Shown here: piece after piece, positions 9,004-17,501 of the stretch
Position numbering within the stretch: position 1 is the first letter of the stretch
Layout: every line of letters starts with the position of its first letter
Assembly: GCF_900108245.1 (NCBI RefSeq)
Contig: NZ_FNUY01000002.1
Coordinates: forward strand, 186,001-250,000
Length of the DNA stretch: 64,000 bases
Source: Allobosea lathyri
GTDB lineage: Bacteria > Pseudomonadota > Alphaproteobacteria > Rhizobiales > Beijerinckiaceae
Reading direction: 5' to 3'
Made by a program: the position numbers and the translations under genes
The notes under the pieces: model-generated
What the model saw: only the letters and a program-made list of their open reading frames with translations
Databases searched by the model: none
Told to the model about the DNA's origin: nothing

Positions 9004-9987
9004 TCACTTCACCGCCTGGATCGAGGCGACCATGTCCTTGAGCTTCGCGTCGGTGACGAACTTGTCGTAGACCGGCTTCATTGCGTCGATGAAGGGCTGC
9101 TTCTGAACTGCATTGATCTGCGCGCCGCCGGCCTTGACCTTGGCTTCGGATTCCTTCTCGCGCGCATCCCAGAGTTCGCGCATCTTGGCGACGGACTCCT
9201 TGGCAGCGGTGCGGATCAGCTTCTGATCCTCGGGCGAGAATTTGGCGAAGCTGCGCTTCGACATCACCAGCACTTCCGGCGAAAGCGAGTGCTCGGTCAC
9301 CGAATAGAACTTCGAGACCTCGAAATGGCGGGTCGATTCATAGGACGGCCAGTTGTTCTCGGCCCCGTCGATGACGCCGGTCTGGAGCGCCGAATAGACC
9401 TCGCCGAAGGGCATCGGCGTGGCGTTGGCGCCGAGCGCCGAGACCAGAGCGACGAACATGTCGGACTGCTGGACGCGGATCTTCATGCCCTTCATGTCGG
9501 CGGGCGAGTTGATCGCTTTCTTCGAGTTGTAGAAGGAACGCGAGCCGGAATCGTAGAAGGCAAGGCCGATCAGGTCATGCTTGTCGAATTCGCCAAGCAG
9601 ATTGTCGCCGATCGGGCCGTCCATGACCTTCCGCATATGATCGACCGAGCGGAAGATGAAGGGCAGGGACGGCACGTTGGTCGCCGGGATCAGGTTGTTG
9701 AACGGCGCCATGTTGATGCGGTTCAGGTCGATGACGCCGAAGCGCGTCTGGTCGATCGTGTCCTTCTCCTGGCCGAGCTGGCCGGAGTGGAAGACGTTGA
9801 TCTTGATGCGGCCATTTGTGCTCTTCTCGAGCTGCTGGCCCATATATTTGACGGCCTCGATCGTCGGATAGCCGTCGGGGTGGATGTCGGTCGAGCGCAG
9901 GGTGACGTTCTGGGCCTGTGCCGAGGTCGTGGCGGCGGCGATGAAGGCTGCGCCCGCGAGCGCGGCAAAACTGCGTTTGGTCAGCAT
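9004..9987 (-). CDS. TRAP transporter substrate-binding protein (DctP family)
   Basis: This 327-residue periplasmic receptor has a signal peptide of about 25 residues (ending AQA). It contains the conserved DctP segment MKIRVQQSDM (the Arg normally salt-bridges the ligand carboxylate), then TPMPFGEVYSALQTGVIDGAENN. GGGAGGATT precedes the ATG. The carboxylate-binding Arg fits a sugar acid. Together with kduI, kduD and the kdgF-like cupin it indicates uptake of galacturonate-type uronates or their unsaturated derivatives (inference from context). Confidence 0.92.
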   Translation of the reverse strand: MLTKRSFAALAGAAFIAAATTSAQAQNVTLRSTDIHPDGYPTIEAVKYMGQQLEKSTNGRIKINVFHSGQLGQEKDTIDQTRFGVIDLNRINMAPFNNLIPATNVPSLPFIFRSVDHMRKVMDGPIGDNLLGEFDKHDLIGLAFYDSGSRSFYNSKKAINSPADMKGMKIRVQQSDMFVALVSALGANATPMPFGEVYSALQTGVIDGAENNWPSYESTRHFEVSKFYSVTEHSLSPEVLVMSKRSFAKFSPEDQKLIRTAAKESVAKMRELWDAREKESEAKVKAGGAQINAVQKQPFIDAMKPVYDKFVTDAKLKDMVASIQAVK

Positions 9988-10082
9988 GATGATAATCCTC
10001 CCGTTTTAAGTTCGCCGGTTTTTTCCGGTCGTTCTTGCCCCGTGATTGGGAACCCGACCCGCAAGCGCGGGCAGGGTGGTTG

Positions 10083-10424
10083 CTAGAGAAATTCCTCCCG
10101 CATCGGCGTGAAGGAATCGACGAGCTGGCCGGCCTCGATGGCGATGACGCCGTGGACGAGGTTCGAGGGCACGAAGAAGCTGTCGCCGGCCTTGAGGCGC
10201 GCCGTTCGGCCGTCGATGGTGACGTCGAAGACCCCGCTTTCGATGAAGCAGGCCTGGCGATGGATGTGCTGGTGCGGCTTGCCGATCGCGCCGGCCTCGA
10301 AGAGCACCCGCACGACCATCAGATCAGGCCCATAGGCCATGATCTTGCGCTTGACGCCGGGGTCGGTGGCTTCCCAGGCGAGATCGTCCGCATGCTGGAA
10401 GAAGGAGTCGAGATGATCCGTCAT
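10083..10424 (-). CDS. kdgF: KdgF-like cupin, unsaturated uronate processing
   Basis: This 113-residue single-domain cupin has the metal-binding motif 1 HQHIHRQACFIESGVFDV (two His plus downstream residues) and motif 2 ending NLVHG. Length and sequence resemble KdgF, which converts 4,5-unsaturated uronates to the linear ketone used by KduI. Its ATG overlaps the kduD stop by 4 bases. I chose this start because the upstream in-frame extension lies entirely within kduD. Direct evidence is the cupin fold; the KdgF role rests on similarity plus kduI/kduD context. Confidence 0.72.
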   Translation of the reverse strand: MTDHLDSFFQHADDLAWEATDPGVKRKIMAYGPDLMVVRVLFEAGAIGKPHQHIHRQACFIESGVFDVTIDGRTARLKAGDSFFVPSNLVHGVIAIEAGQLVDSFTPMREEFL

Positions 10425-11185
10425 CGGGCCAGCCAACCTCCATCGACAGGGATGATCGCGCCATGGATATAGGCGGCGGCGTCGCTCGCCAGGAACACCG
10501 CGGCACCGCCGATATCCGACGGCTTGCCCCAGCGGCCGGCGGGAATGCGGGCAAGGATCGCGGTGTTGCGGTCGGCGTCGGCGCGCAGCGCCTGGGTGTT
10601 GTTGCTCTCGATATAGCCGGGAGCGATCGCGTTGACGTTGATGCCCCTGGCCGCCCATTCGCAGGCGAGCAGCCGGGTCAACCCGGCCAACCCGCTCTTG
10701 CTCGCCGTGTAGGAGGCGACGCGGATGCCGCCCTGGAAGGAGAGCAGCGAGGCGATATTGACGATGCGGCCCGAGCGCCCGGCTGCCAACGCCGTCTTGG
10801 CGAAGGCCTGTGACAGAAAGAATGTCGCCTTGAGGTTGAGGTTCATCACCTCGTCCCAGTCAGCTTCGCTGAAATCCAGCGCGTCGGCACGGCGAATGAT
10901 GCCGGCATTATTGACGAGGATATCGAGCGGCCCAGCGACCGCTATCGCCTCGGACACGACCTCGGCCGCAATGCCGGGCTTCTGAAGATCGACGGAAAGG
11001 GGGATCGCCGCTCCGCCCGCGTCCGCGATCAACGCGAGCGTTTCATCCATCGAGGAGCGGCCGGCGACCACGACCCTTGCACCGGCCTGGGCCAGGGCCA
11101 GCGCAATGCCCTGGCCGATACCGGTATTGGCGCCCGTCACGAGCGCTGTGCGCCCGCCGAGATCGAAGGGCGCGTGCGCGCCCAT
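10421..11185 (-). CDS. kduD: 2-dehydro-3-deoxy-D-gluconate 5-dehydrogenase (KduD), SDR family
   Basis: This 254-residue short-chain dehydrogenase has the NAD site TGANTGIGQG (residues 17-26), catalytic Ser146, Tyr159 and Lys163 (YTASK), and the NNAG motif at 92-95. KduD reduces 2,5-diketo-3-deoxygluconate to KDG in pectin and uronate breakdown. The start at 11185 shares one base with the kduI stop (TGATG), so the two are coupled. A longer in-frame start inside kduI was rejected. Confidence 0.85.
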   Translation of the reverse strand: MGAHAPFDLGGRTALVTGANTGIGQGIALALAQAGARVVVAGRSSMDETLALIADAGGAAIPLSVDLQKPGIAAEVVSEAIAVAGPLDILVNNAGIIRRADALDFSEADWDEVMNLNLKATFFLSQAFAKTALAAGRSGRIVNIASLLSFQGGIRVASYTASKSGLAGLTRLLACEWAARGINVNAIAPGYIESNNTQALRADADRNTAILARIPAGRWGKPSDIGGAAVFLASDAAAYIHGAIIPVDGGWLAR

Positions 11186-12039
11186 CAGCGCAAGGTCTCG
11201 ACGGGAGCCGGGTCCATGTCGGTGAACTCCACATTGTCGCCGGCCATGGCCCACACGAAGCTGTAATTGGAGGTGCCGCAGCCGCAATGCACCGACCAGT
11301 TCGGTGCGATGATTGCCTGCTCGTTGGCCACCAGCAGGTGGCGGGTCTCGGTCGGTTCGCCCATGAAATGGAAGACGCGATGGGCGGGATCGAGATTGAA
11401 GTAGAGATAGGCCTCCATGCGCCGCGTATGGGTATGGCAGGGCATCGAGTTCCAGACCGAGCCGGTGTCCAGCGCCGTCATGCCCATCACGAGCTGGTTG
11501 GTGCCGGTCGTATTCGGCATGATGTACTGGCGGATGGTGCGCTTGTTCGAGGTCTCGCTGCTGCCGAGATGCAAGGTGTTGGCATCCGACTGGCGAATGA
11601 TCTGATGGGGCGCCTCGCGATGGGCTGGCGCGCTCGTCAGATAGAATTTCGCTGGGTTGGCGGCGTCCGCACTGGTGAAGGACACGTCCTTCGCACCGAG
11701 CCCGACATAAAGGGCGTCCAGCGTGGGCAGATCGAAGCGCTCGCCATCGACCGTGACATGGCCTGCGCCGCCGATATTGATCACGCCGAGTTCGCGGCGC
11801 GCCAGGAAGAACGGCGTGCCCGTGGGAGCAAACGGAGCGAGTGTCAGCGGCTTGGCGGCGGGGGTCGCTCCACCCACGATCATGCGGTCGTAGTGGCTAT
11901 AGGTCAGCGTCACCTCGCCGGGCACGAAGATGCGCTCGATCAGGAAATCCTCGCGCAGCGTTTGCGTGTCGTAGCGCTTCACATCGCGCGGATGTGCGGC
12001 CTGGCGCTCGTCGATGGTTTTCGTGGCGGTGCTGGTCAC
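11185..12039 (-). CDS. kduI: 5-dehydro-4-deoxy-D-glucuronate isomerase (KduI)
   Basis: This 284-residue cupin-fold isomerase converts 5-keto-4-deoxyuronate to 2,5-diketo-3-deoxygluconate. The zinc-site signature HTHTRRMEAY (His-x-His-x4-Glu) and a later His (VHCGCG) are visible. The start is taken as GTG at 12039 because a full AAGGAGG lies 9 bases upstream; an ATG 14 codons earlier lacks a ribosome site and is longer than the family (~278 aa). It is the first gene of the operon kduI-kduD-kdgF-TRAP and is divergent from a GntR regulator. Confidence 0.9.
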   Translation of the reverse strand: MTSTATKTIDERQAAHPRDVKRYDTQTLREDFLIERIFVPGEVTLTYSHYDRMIVGGATPAAKPLTLAPFAPTGTPFFLARRELGVINIGGAGHVTVDGERFDLPTLDALYVGLGAKDVSFTSADAANPAKFYLTSAPAHREAPHQIIRQSDANTLHLGSSETSNKRTIRQYIMPNTTGTNQLVMGMTALDTGSVWNSMPCHTHTRRMEAYLYFNLDPAHRVFHFMGEPTETRHLLVANEQAIIAPNWSVHCGCGTSNYSFVWAMAGDNVEFTDMDPAPVETLR

Positions 12040-12132
12040 AGGGATAGGCCTCCTTGGCCAGGCGCGGGACGGGCATGTCATGCCCCGCGACCGGATCGGC
12101 TGGGACCATAACGGCAGTATCGTCGCCGGGTC

Positions 12133-12153
12133 AATATACTAATATACTAGTAT
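12133..12153. promoter_or_regulatory. Candidate GntR operator upstream of kduI
   Basis: Between kduI and the divergent gntR-type gene, two tandem AATATACT units (12133-12140, 12141-12148) run into the perfect 10-base palindrome ATACTAGTAT (12144-12153). This AT-rich island in a GC-rich context is what a FadR/GntR dimer would bind. It sits about 95-105 bases upstream of each start, so it could control both genes. Confidence 0.55.
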
Positions 12154-12246
12154 GTCAAAGCATCCCGTGCTATCGGCTCACTCAATGCGCTAGAAGCATT
12201 GGCGGCAGCGTTCGGCTGATTCCGCAGGCGAAGGCAGGGCAGGGCG

Positions 12247-12978
12247 ATGTCGGAAATCGCGAGGGATGCAGGCGACGATCGCGGACGGCGCCGCCCGCAG
12301 CGCGGCGGGGTCTCGCCGGCCGGACGGTCGACTGCCGCCTCGCTGGTTCAGGACGAGCTAAGGCGCGCGATTCTCGCCATGCAGCTGGAGCCCGGTGCTC
12401 CGCTGGTCGAGAAAGATCTGACCGCGCGCTTCGGCATCAGCCGGACACCTGTGCGCGAGGCGTTGATCAGGCTGAAGGAAGAAGGGCTCGTCGAGGTTTT
12501 TCCGCAAGCCGGCACCTTCGTGGCGCGGATTCCGACAGGGGCAATCCCAGAGGCCGTCTTCATCAGGCAGGCGCTCGAATGCGCCACCGTCGAGCTTTTG
12601 GCGGGGATCGCAACCCGTGCCACGGCGAGCGGGCTCGAAGCCATTATCGCGCGGCATCGCGAAGCGCTGGATGCCGGCGATCAGGAGGGCTTCCATCTCG
12701 CAGATGAGGAGTTTCACGAGGCGCTGGCTTTTGCGGCCGGTTATCCCGGAATCTGGAAGATCGCCCAGGCCGCCAAAGGGCAGATCGACCGATGCCGTCG
12801 GATGACCTTGCCCGTGCCCGGCCGCATGGAAATGGTGATCCGCGAGCATCTCTCGATCGTTGACGCCCTCCGCAGGCAGGATGCCCCGGCGGCGGGTGCC
12901 GCCATGCGCCAGCATCTGGGCACGTTGCTGCCCGATCTTCTGCGTCTCCAGGCGGAACATCCCGACTATTTCGTCTGA
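12247..12978 (+). CDS. GntR-family regulator with FCD domain, probable uronate-operon regulator
   Basis: This 243-residue protein has a winged HTH at about 30-95 (ISRTPVREALIRLKEEGLVEV) and a C-terminal all-helical FCD domain (about 100-235) with the metal/ligand-binding His/Asp residues typical of the group (DEEFHEAL, REHLSIVDAL, MRQHL). It is divergent from kduI with a shared promoter carrying a palindrome. FCD-GntR proteins commonly repress uronate genes until the sugar acid binds; that role is inferred from position. Confidence 0.9.
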   Translation: MSEIARDAGDDRGRRRPQRGGVSPAGRSTAASLVQDELRRAILAMQLEPGAPLVEKDLTARFGISRTPVREALIRLKEEGLVEVFPQAGTFVARIPTGAIPEAVFIRQALECATVELLAGIATRATASGLEAIIARHREALDAGDQEGFHLADEEFHEALAFAAGYPGIWKIAQAAKGQIDRCRRMTLPVPGRMEMVIREHLSIVDALRRQDAPAAGAAMRQHLGTLLPDLLRLQAEHPDYFV

Positions 12979-12998
12979 GGCGAGGCGCCTCGCGAGCG

Positions 12999-14036
12999 TC
13001 AGCCTCGGGCGGATTGGCCCGATGGGTAGATGATGCTCTTGACCATGCCGGGTTCGTTGACCGCCAGCCGGCGAAAGGCGTCGGGGCCTTCCTCCAGCGA
13101 GAAGCGGTGACTGACCACCGCATTCACATCGACCTTGCCCAGTGCCACGAGTTCGATCGCGCGGGGATAGACATGCCCCATGCGCCGCGAAAACTTGATC
13201 GACAGGCCGCGCCGCCGCGCTTCCGAAGCCGGCAGAACATAGGTGTCGCCATCGGGTATGCCGACGAGCACCACCCGGCCGCCGATGCGCGCAGCCCTCA
13301 CCGCATCGCGAAATCCCTCGGGCGCGTTCGTGGCCTCGATGACCAGCGGCAGGCCTTCGCCCTGCGTCCATTCGGCGATGTCGTCGACGCTGGCGCCCGC
13401 CCGCGTCGCGCCCAGTTTCAGCGCGAGCGCGCGGCGGTGCGGCAGCGGATCGCAGGCGAGAATCTCGCCGGCTCCCACGCTTTTAAGGACCTGAAGGATG
13501 AGCAGCCCGATCGGCCCGCAACCGATCAGCGCGACCCGCTCGAGAAGTTTGGGCTTGGCGAGGTCGACGGCATGGATGGCAACGCCGAGCGGCTCCAGCA
13601 TCACGGCATCCGTCGGCGTGAAATCCTGGGGCACGGGCACGATGAGAGATTTCGGCACCCAGATGCGCTCGGTCATGGCGCCGTGATGGGGCGGCGCGCC
13701 GATGAACGCCACGTTGGGACAAAGATTGGGGTGGCCGGCGTGGCAGTGCTCGCAATGGCCGCAGGCGTGGTTGGGGTCGACGGCGACGAGTGCACCGCGC
13801 GCCAGTCCGAGCTCCGGCAGATCCTCCGTCAGCCAACCGCCGAATTCATGGCCGGGCACGAAGGGCTCGACGATCGACGCGGCGCCGATGCCGCCATCCT
13901 TGTAATAATGCAGGTCGCTGCCGCAAAGGCCGACCGCCGCGACATCGAGAAGCGTCTCGCCCGGCGCGCCTTCCCGGAGATTGAAGGGCGCAACGCGCGC
14001 ATCGCCTGCGGCGTAGAGAAACACGGCTCGCGACAT
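12999..14036 (-). CDS. Zinc-dependent polyol/idonate dehydrogenase, MDR family
   Basis: This 345-residue medium-chain dehydrogenase has catalytic zinc ligands Cys38 (GLCGSD), His63-Glu64 (PGHEF), a four-Cys structural zinc loop (Cys92, 95, 98, 106) and an NAD Rossmann motif (GCGPIGL). It is closest in look to sorbitol, xylitol or L-idonate dehydrogenases. It is convergent with the GntR gene and divergent from the SorC regulator, whose operon also carries an FGGY sugar kinase, so polyol to ketose oxidation followed by phosphorylation is the likely pathway. Exact polyol not determinable. Confidence 0.87.
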   Translation of the reverse strand: MSRAVFLYAAGDARVAPFNLREGAPGETLLDVAAVGLCGSDLHYYKDGGIGAASIVEPFVPGHEFGGWLTEDLPELGLARGALVAVDPNHACGHCEHCHAGHPNLCPNVAFIGAPPHHGAMTERIWVPKSLIVPVPQDFTPTDAVMLEPLGVAIHAVDLAKPKLLERVALIGCGPIGLLILQVLKSVGAGEILACDPLPHRRALALKLGATRAGASVDDIAEWTQGEGLPLVIEATNAPEGFRDAVRAARIGGRVVLVGIPDGDTYVLPASEARRRGLSIKFSRRMGHVYPRAIELVALGKVDVNAVVSHRFSLEEGPDAFRRLAVNEPGMVKSIIYPSGQSARG

Positions 14037-14066
14037 GTCGGGATCAGGGCTCCAAAAAAAGCTTTC

Positions 14067-14091
14067 TACAGATGTATTTTGTATCTTACAT
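14067..14091. promoter_or_regulatory. Candidate SorC operator upstream of polyol dehydrogenase
   Basis: An AT-rich stretch between the dehydrogenase and sorC-type gene contains TACAGATGTAT (14067-14077) and an inverted pair ATGTA (14072-14076) / TACAT (14087-14091). Very similar words, TACAGATGAAT at 23756 and ACAAATGTATTT at 23777, lie upstream of the phosphoesterase/ABC operon. The shared motif suggests one regulator for both. Confidence 0.45.
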
Positions 14092-14252
14092 TAGTTTCGG
14101 TCAAGGCCGTGTTTGACGATGCCGGCCCGGTTCCGGCGGCGTTTGGCACTGACGCGAATTGCGTTGTGATGCGGTCCGGGACCGATGTATTCCAGCCAGG
14201 GTGACCGAGCGCCAGCCGCTCGCGCACGAAATGGTCGCCCATGGGAGCCACG

Positions 14253-15200
14253 ATGCCGGACGATGCACAAACCCAGGTCCGAGCCGCGTGGCTCTATTAC
14301 ATGGAAGGGCTCACCCAGGCGGAGATCGCGGACCGCCTGAAGATGACGCGCCTGCGGGTCAACCGCCTGCTCGTCGAGGCCCGCGGCAACGGCCTCGTCA
14401 ACATCACCATCAACTCCCGCCTCGAAGGCTGCGTGCGGCTTGAGCGCGCGCTTGTCGAGGAACTGGGCCTGCGCGAGGCCGTGGTGGTGCCCACGCCCGC
14501 CAAGGCCGAGCAGGTGCATCCGCTGATCGGCCAGGCGGCCGGCGAGTTCATCTCGCGACTGATCGAGGAGCAGCCGTCCGGCGTGTTCGGCGTCGGCTGG
14601 GGCGGCACGCTGCGGGAGACGATCCGGCATGTGCGCTCCGGCCAGTATCCGGGCATGAAGGTGACTTCGATGATGGGTGGCCTGACCTATGGCATCGAGC
14701 TCAACACTTTCGAGATCGCCAGCCAGCTGGCCCGCCGCTGGCAGGCCGAATGCCATTATCTCGCGGCGCCGATCTATGCCGGCACGCCGGAATCGCGCGA
14801 CACGATCGTGGCGCAGGACGTGTTCGAGGAGGCCTTCGCCCGGATCCGCGCCACGGATGTGGCTGTCCTGAGTGCCGGCGACCTGACGGATCGGTCGCTG
14901 CTGATCCGCTACGGCCTGCCGCGCGACGTGGCGGTCGAGGATCTCGCCGCTTCCGGCGCTGTCGGCGACATGCTCGGGCAATTCATCGATGCGCAGGGCC
15001 AGCCGGTCGATCATCCGATCAACCGTCGTGCCATCGCCTTGCCGCATGATGCCCTGCGCCTGATCCCGACGGTCATTCTCGCTTCGGGAGGGATCAACAA
15101 GGCCGCCATCATCGCCGCCGCGCTGCGTGCCAAGCTTGCCTCCGTTCTGATCACCGACGAACGCGCGGCTTCGGCCGTGCTGAAGCTGATGCGGGGCTGA
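14253..15200 (+). CDS. SorC/DeoR-type sugar-responsive regulator
   Basis: This 315-residue protein has an N-terminal HTH (YYMEGLTQAEIADRLKMTRLRVNRLL) and a large SorC sugar-phosphate-binding domain (about residues 55-315, with GVGWGGTL and DLTDRSLL). I chose ATG 14253 because GGGAG sits 6 bases upstream; ATG 14241 lacks a ribosome site. The gene is followed directly by the FGGY kinase and is divergent from the polyol dehydrogenase. SorC proteins usually sense a phosphorylated sugar or polyol. Confidence 0.88.
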   Translation: MPDDAQTQVRAAWLYYMEGLTQAEIADRLKMTRLRVNRLLVEARGNGLVNITINSRLEGCVRLERALVEELGLREAVVVPTPAKAEQVHPLIGQAAGEFISRLIEEQPSGVFGVGWGGTLRETIRHVRSGQYPGMKVTSMMGGLTYGIELNTFEIASQLARRWQAECHYLAAPIYAGTPESRDTIVAQDVFEEAFARIRATDVAVLSAGDLTDRSLLIRYGLPRDVAVEDLAASGAVGDMLGQFIDAQGQPVDHPINRRAIALPHDALRLIPTVILASGGINKAAIIAAALRAKLASVLITDERAASAVLKLMRG

Positions 15201-16658
15201 TTGCCGGTGGCGCCTGTTCTCGGCATCGATTTGGGTACGTCGGGCGTCAAATCGGTGCTCGTCGATGCGCATGACCAGGTGATCGCGCAAGCCATGGCGC
15301 CGCTGAGCGTGTCGCGGCCACGGCCCTTGTGGTGCGAGCAGCATCCGGAGGATTGGTGGCGTGCCGTCGAGGCGACGCTCGATGCTTTGGCTGCGGCCGA
15401 ACCCACGCAGATGCGCGCGGTCGCTGCGATCGGCCTGTCCGGTCAGATGCTCGGTGTTGCCTCCCTGGACGATGCAGAGCGCGCCTTGCGCCCGGCCATG
15501 CTGTGGAATGACGGGCGCGCCACGCGCGAATGCGCGGAGATTGAAGCGGCGCTTCCCGATTTCGCCGGTCTCGTCGGGTGCCGCGCGATGCCGGGCTTTC
15601 CGGCGCCGAAACTGCTCTGGCTCGCCCGGCACGAGCCGGACGTCCTGGCCAGGACGCGGCGCATCCTGCTGCCGAAGGACTATATCCGCCTGAAACTCAC
15701 TGGCGCTGCCGTCAGCGACCATGCCGATGCCAGTGCGACCTTGTTGATGGACACGGTCGCCTGCGAGTGGAATGCCGAACTCTTGGCGGCTTGCGGCGTC
15801 GATCGCGAGCAATTGCCCGCGCTCATCGCCTCGGATGCGATCGGAGGCGGTTTGCGGCCGGCGCTTGCGACGCGATGGGGCATGGCCGCAGACACGCCCG
15901 TAGTGGGGGGCGCCGGCGACAACATGTGCGGTGCGGTCGGTGCCGGCATCATCGAGGCCGGAGCGGGCTCGATCAGCCTGGGCACATCCGGCGTCTACTT
16001 CCTCGCCAATGACCGTTTCCTGCCGGCGCGCGGGCAGGGCATGCATACGCATCGCCATGCGGTCGGCGGCCTTTTCGCTCAGAACGGCTGTGTGCTCAGC
16101 GCCGGAGCGGCATTGAACTGGGTGGCCGCGCTCGTCGGCGCAAGCGACGTTCCTCGGCTGGTGGACGAGGTGGAGGCTGCCAACATCGCCATTGCCGACA
16201 CGCCGGTCTTCACGCCCTATCTGGCGGGTGAGCGCACGCCTCATGACGATGCGAATCTCACCGGCGGGTTCTCGGGGCTGACGTTGGCGACGACGCCGCT
16301 GCATCTGGTGCAGGCCGTGCTCGAGGGCGTCGCGATGGCGCTTGGGGATTGCCACAATGCACTGCTCTCGACGGGGGCTGGCATCGAGCGCCTGGCACTT
16401 GTTGGTGGCGGGTCCCGCAGCCGGCTCTGGGCCAGCCTCGTTGCCAGCGCTGTCGGCATGAAGCTGTCGGTGGCGCAAAGCGCGTCGGTCGGACCGGCGC
16501 TTGGCGCAGCGCGGCTGGCGCGCCAAGGGATTGGTGGTCCGCTGCTGGCAAAGACCGACGGCGGCCATGTGGACTCGGAGGTCTTGCCGGATGCCGCGAT
16601 GGCTGACGCGCTCGCCAGCAAGCGCGCGCGCTTCGAGCGGCATCTCGCGCTTCGCTGA
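15201..16658 (+). CDS. FGGY-family carbohydrate kinase, xylulokinase-like
   Basis: This 485-residue sugar kinase starts with the phosphate-1 motif LGIDLGTSGVKS and contains GLSGQMLG, the phosphate-2 region LGTSGVYF and adenosine region VGGGSRSRLW. Length and motifs fit xylulokinase. It starts right after the SorC stop, using TTG 15201 or GTG 15207; no ATG is available. The likely role is phosphorylation of the ketose made by the neighbouring polyol dehydrogenase (for example D-xylulose), feeding the pentose phosphate pathway. Sugar specificity is inferred. Confidence 0.87.
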   Translation: MPVAPVLGIDLGTSGVKSVLVDAHDQVIAQAMAPLSVSRPRPLWCEQHPEDWWRAVEATLDALAAAEPTQMRAVAAIGLSGQMLGVASLDDAERALRPAMLWNDGRATRECAEIEAALPDFAGLVGCRAMPGFPAPKLLWLARHEPDVLARTRRILLPKDYIRLKLTGAAVSDHADASATLLMDTVACEWNAELLAACGVDREQLPALIASDAIGGGLRPALATRWGMAADTPVVGGAGDNMCGAVGAGIIEAGAGSISLGTSGVYFLANDRFLPARGQGMHTHRHAVGGLFAQNGCVLSAGAALNWVAALVGASDVPRLVDEVEAANIAIADTPVFTPYLAGERTPHDDANLTGGFSGLTLATTPLHLVQAVLEGVAMALGDCHNALLSTGAGIERLALVGGGSRSRLWASLVASAVGMKLSVAQSASVGPALGAARLARQGIGGPLLAKTDGGHVDSEVLPDAAMADALASKRARFERHLALR

Positions 16659-16678
16659 TCGGCGATGCATGCGAGCGA

Positions 16679-17500
16679 TCACGCGCTGCGGATCGCCTCC
16701 AGAAGCTCTTCATGCAGATGGCCGTTGGATGCGATCTTCTCGAGGTCGTCATCGCCGGAATCGCGTCCGTTCACGGTGGTGACGCGGCCGCCGGCAGCAC
16801 GCACCAGCGGCAGGGCGGCCGCATGCGAGACGATGTCAGCCTTGAGCCCGACGAAAGCATCCAGTTTTCCGGCGGCCACCAGCGACATTTCGAGAGCGCC
16901 GGAGACGACGATGCGGACGCCGCGGCTGATGCCGGCCAGCCGCCGGATGACATCTGTGGTGCGCTCCACCTCCTCGGTCGAATAATGCGAGGTGAGCACG
17001 ACGGAGATCACGGCATCGGCAAGGTCTGTTGTCACCGAGACTGCGGCAGGGCGGTCGTTGACGGTGGCCACGCCGTCCGCCGTATAGCGCGCGATGAGGC
17101 CGGCAAGGGGGGCGTGGGTCAGGCCGAGCAGGGTTCGGCCCTGTTCCTGATAAGCCATCGTCACGGAGAACCAGGGCAGGCCGCTGGCATAGTTCACCGT
17201 TCCGTCGAGCGGGTCGATGATCCAGCGCGCGCCATCGGCAGAACCGAAAAATCCCGCCTCCTCCGAGAGGATGGCGGCATCGGGCGTCAGGGCGCGCAGA
17301 CCCTCGATGACGAGGGCTTCCGAGGCGAGATCGGCTGCCGTCACGACGTCGCGCAGTTCCTTGCGCGTGACGGAGAGCGGGTCGTCCTGCATGCGGACGA
17401 GCAGTTCGGCCGCGCGGCGCGCGAGCGCGTCAGCGGGGCCGAGCAATGAGGAGGCTCGCTGCTCAGACATGCGCTGCTTAGACATGCGCTGCTCAGACAT
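16679..17500 (-). CDS. Inositol monophosphatase family protein
   Basis: This Mg-dependent sugar/polyol phosphatase has up to 273 residues. Metal ligands are visible: Glu80-Glu81 (SEEAGFF), Asp96 and Asp99 in IIDPLDGTVNY, and a later GALEMSLVAAGKLDAFVG segment. Three in-frame ATGs (17500, 17485, 17470) arise from a 15-base tandem triplication, so the start is ambiguous and the N-terminus reads MSEQR/MSKQR/MSEQR. It overlaps the GpdQ-like gene by 8 bases and ends the phosphoesterase/ABC operon. It probably dephosphorylates the polyol phosphate released by the phosphodiesterases (inference). Confidence 0.85.
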   Translation of the reverse strand: MSEQRMSKQRMSEQRASSLLGPADALARRAAELLVRMQDDPLSVTRKELRDVVTAADLASEALVIEGLRALTPDAAILSEEAGFFGSADGARWIIDPLDGTVNYASGLPWFSVTMAYQEQGRTLLGLTHAPLAGLIARYTADGVATVNDRPAAVSVTTDLADAVISVVLTSHYSTEEVERTTDVIRRLAGISRGVRIVVSGALEMSLVAAGKLDAFVGLKADIVSHAAALPLVRAAGGRVTTVNGRDSGDDDLEKIASNGHLHEELLEAIRSA

Positions 17501-17501
17501 G
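17457..17501. repeat. Three tandem 15-bp units across a start codon
   Basis: Units 17457-17471, 17472-17486 and 17487-17501 are CGCTGCTCAGACATG, with one base changed in the middle copy. Each carries a start codon (CAT on this strand) for the phosphatase gene. The third also contains the stop of the upstream phosphoesterase. The period of 15 keeps the frame. Confidence 0.9.

Noticed and set aside
14091-16682. 863-codon open frame on the minus strand opposite the SorC and FGGY kinase genes
   Set aside because: It is antisense to two clearly conserved genes, is Arg/His-rich without any family motif, and is expected from GC-rich codon bias.
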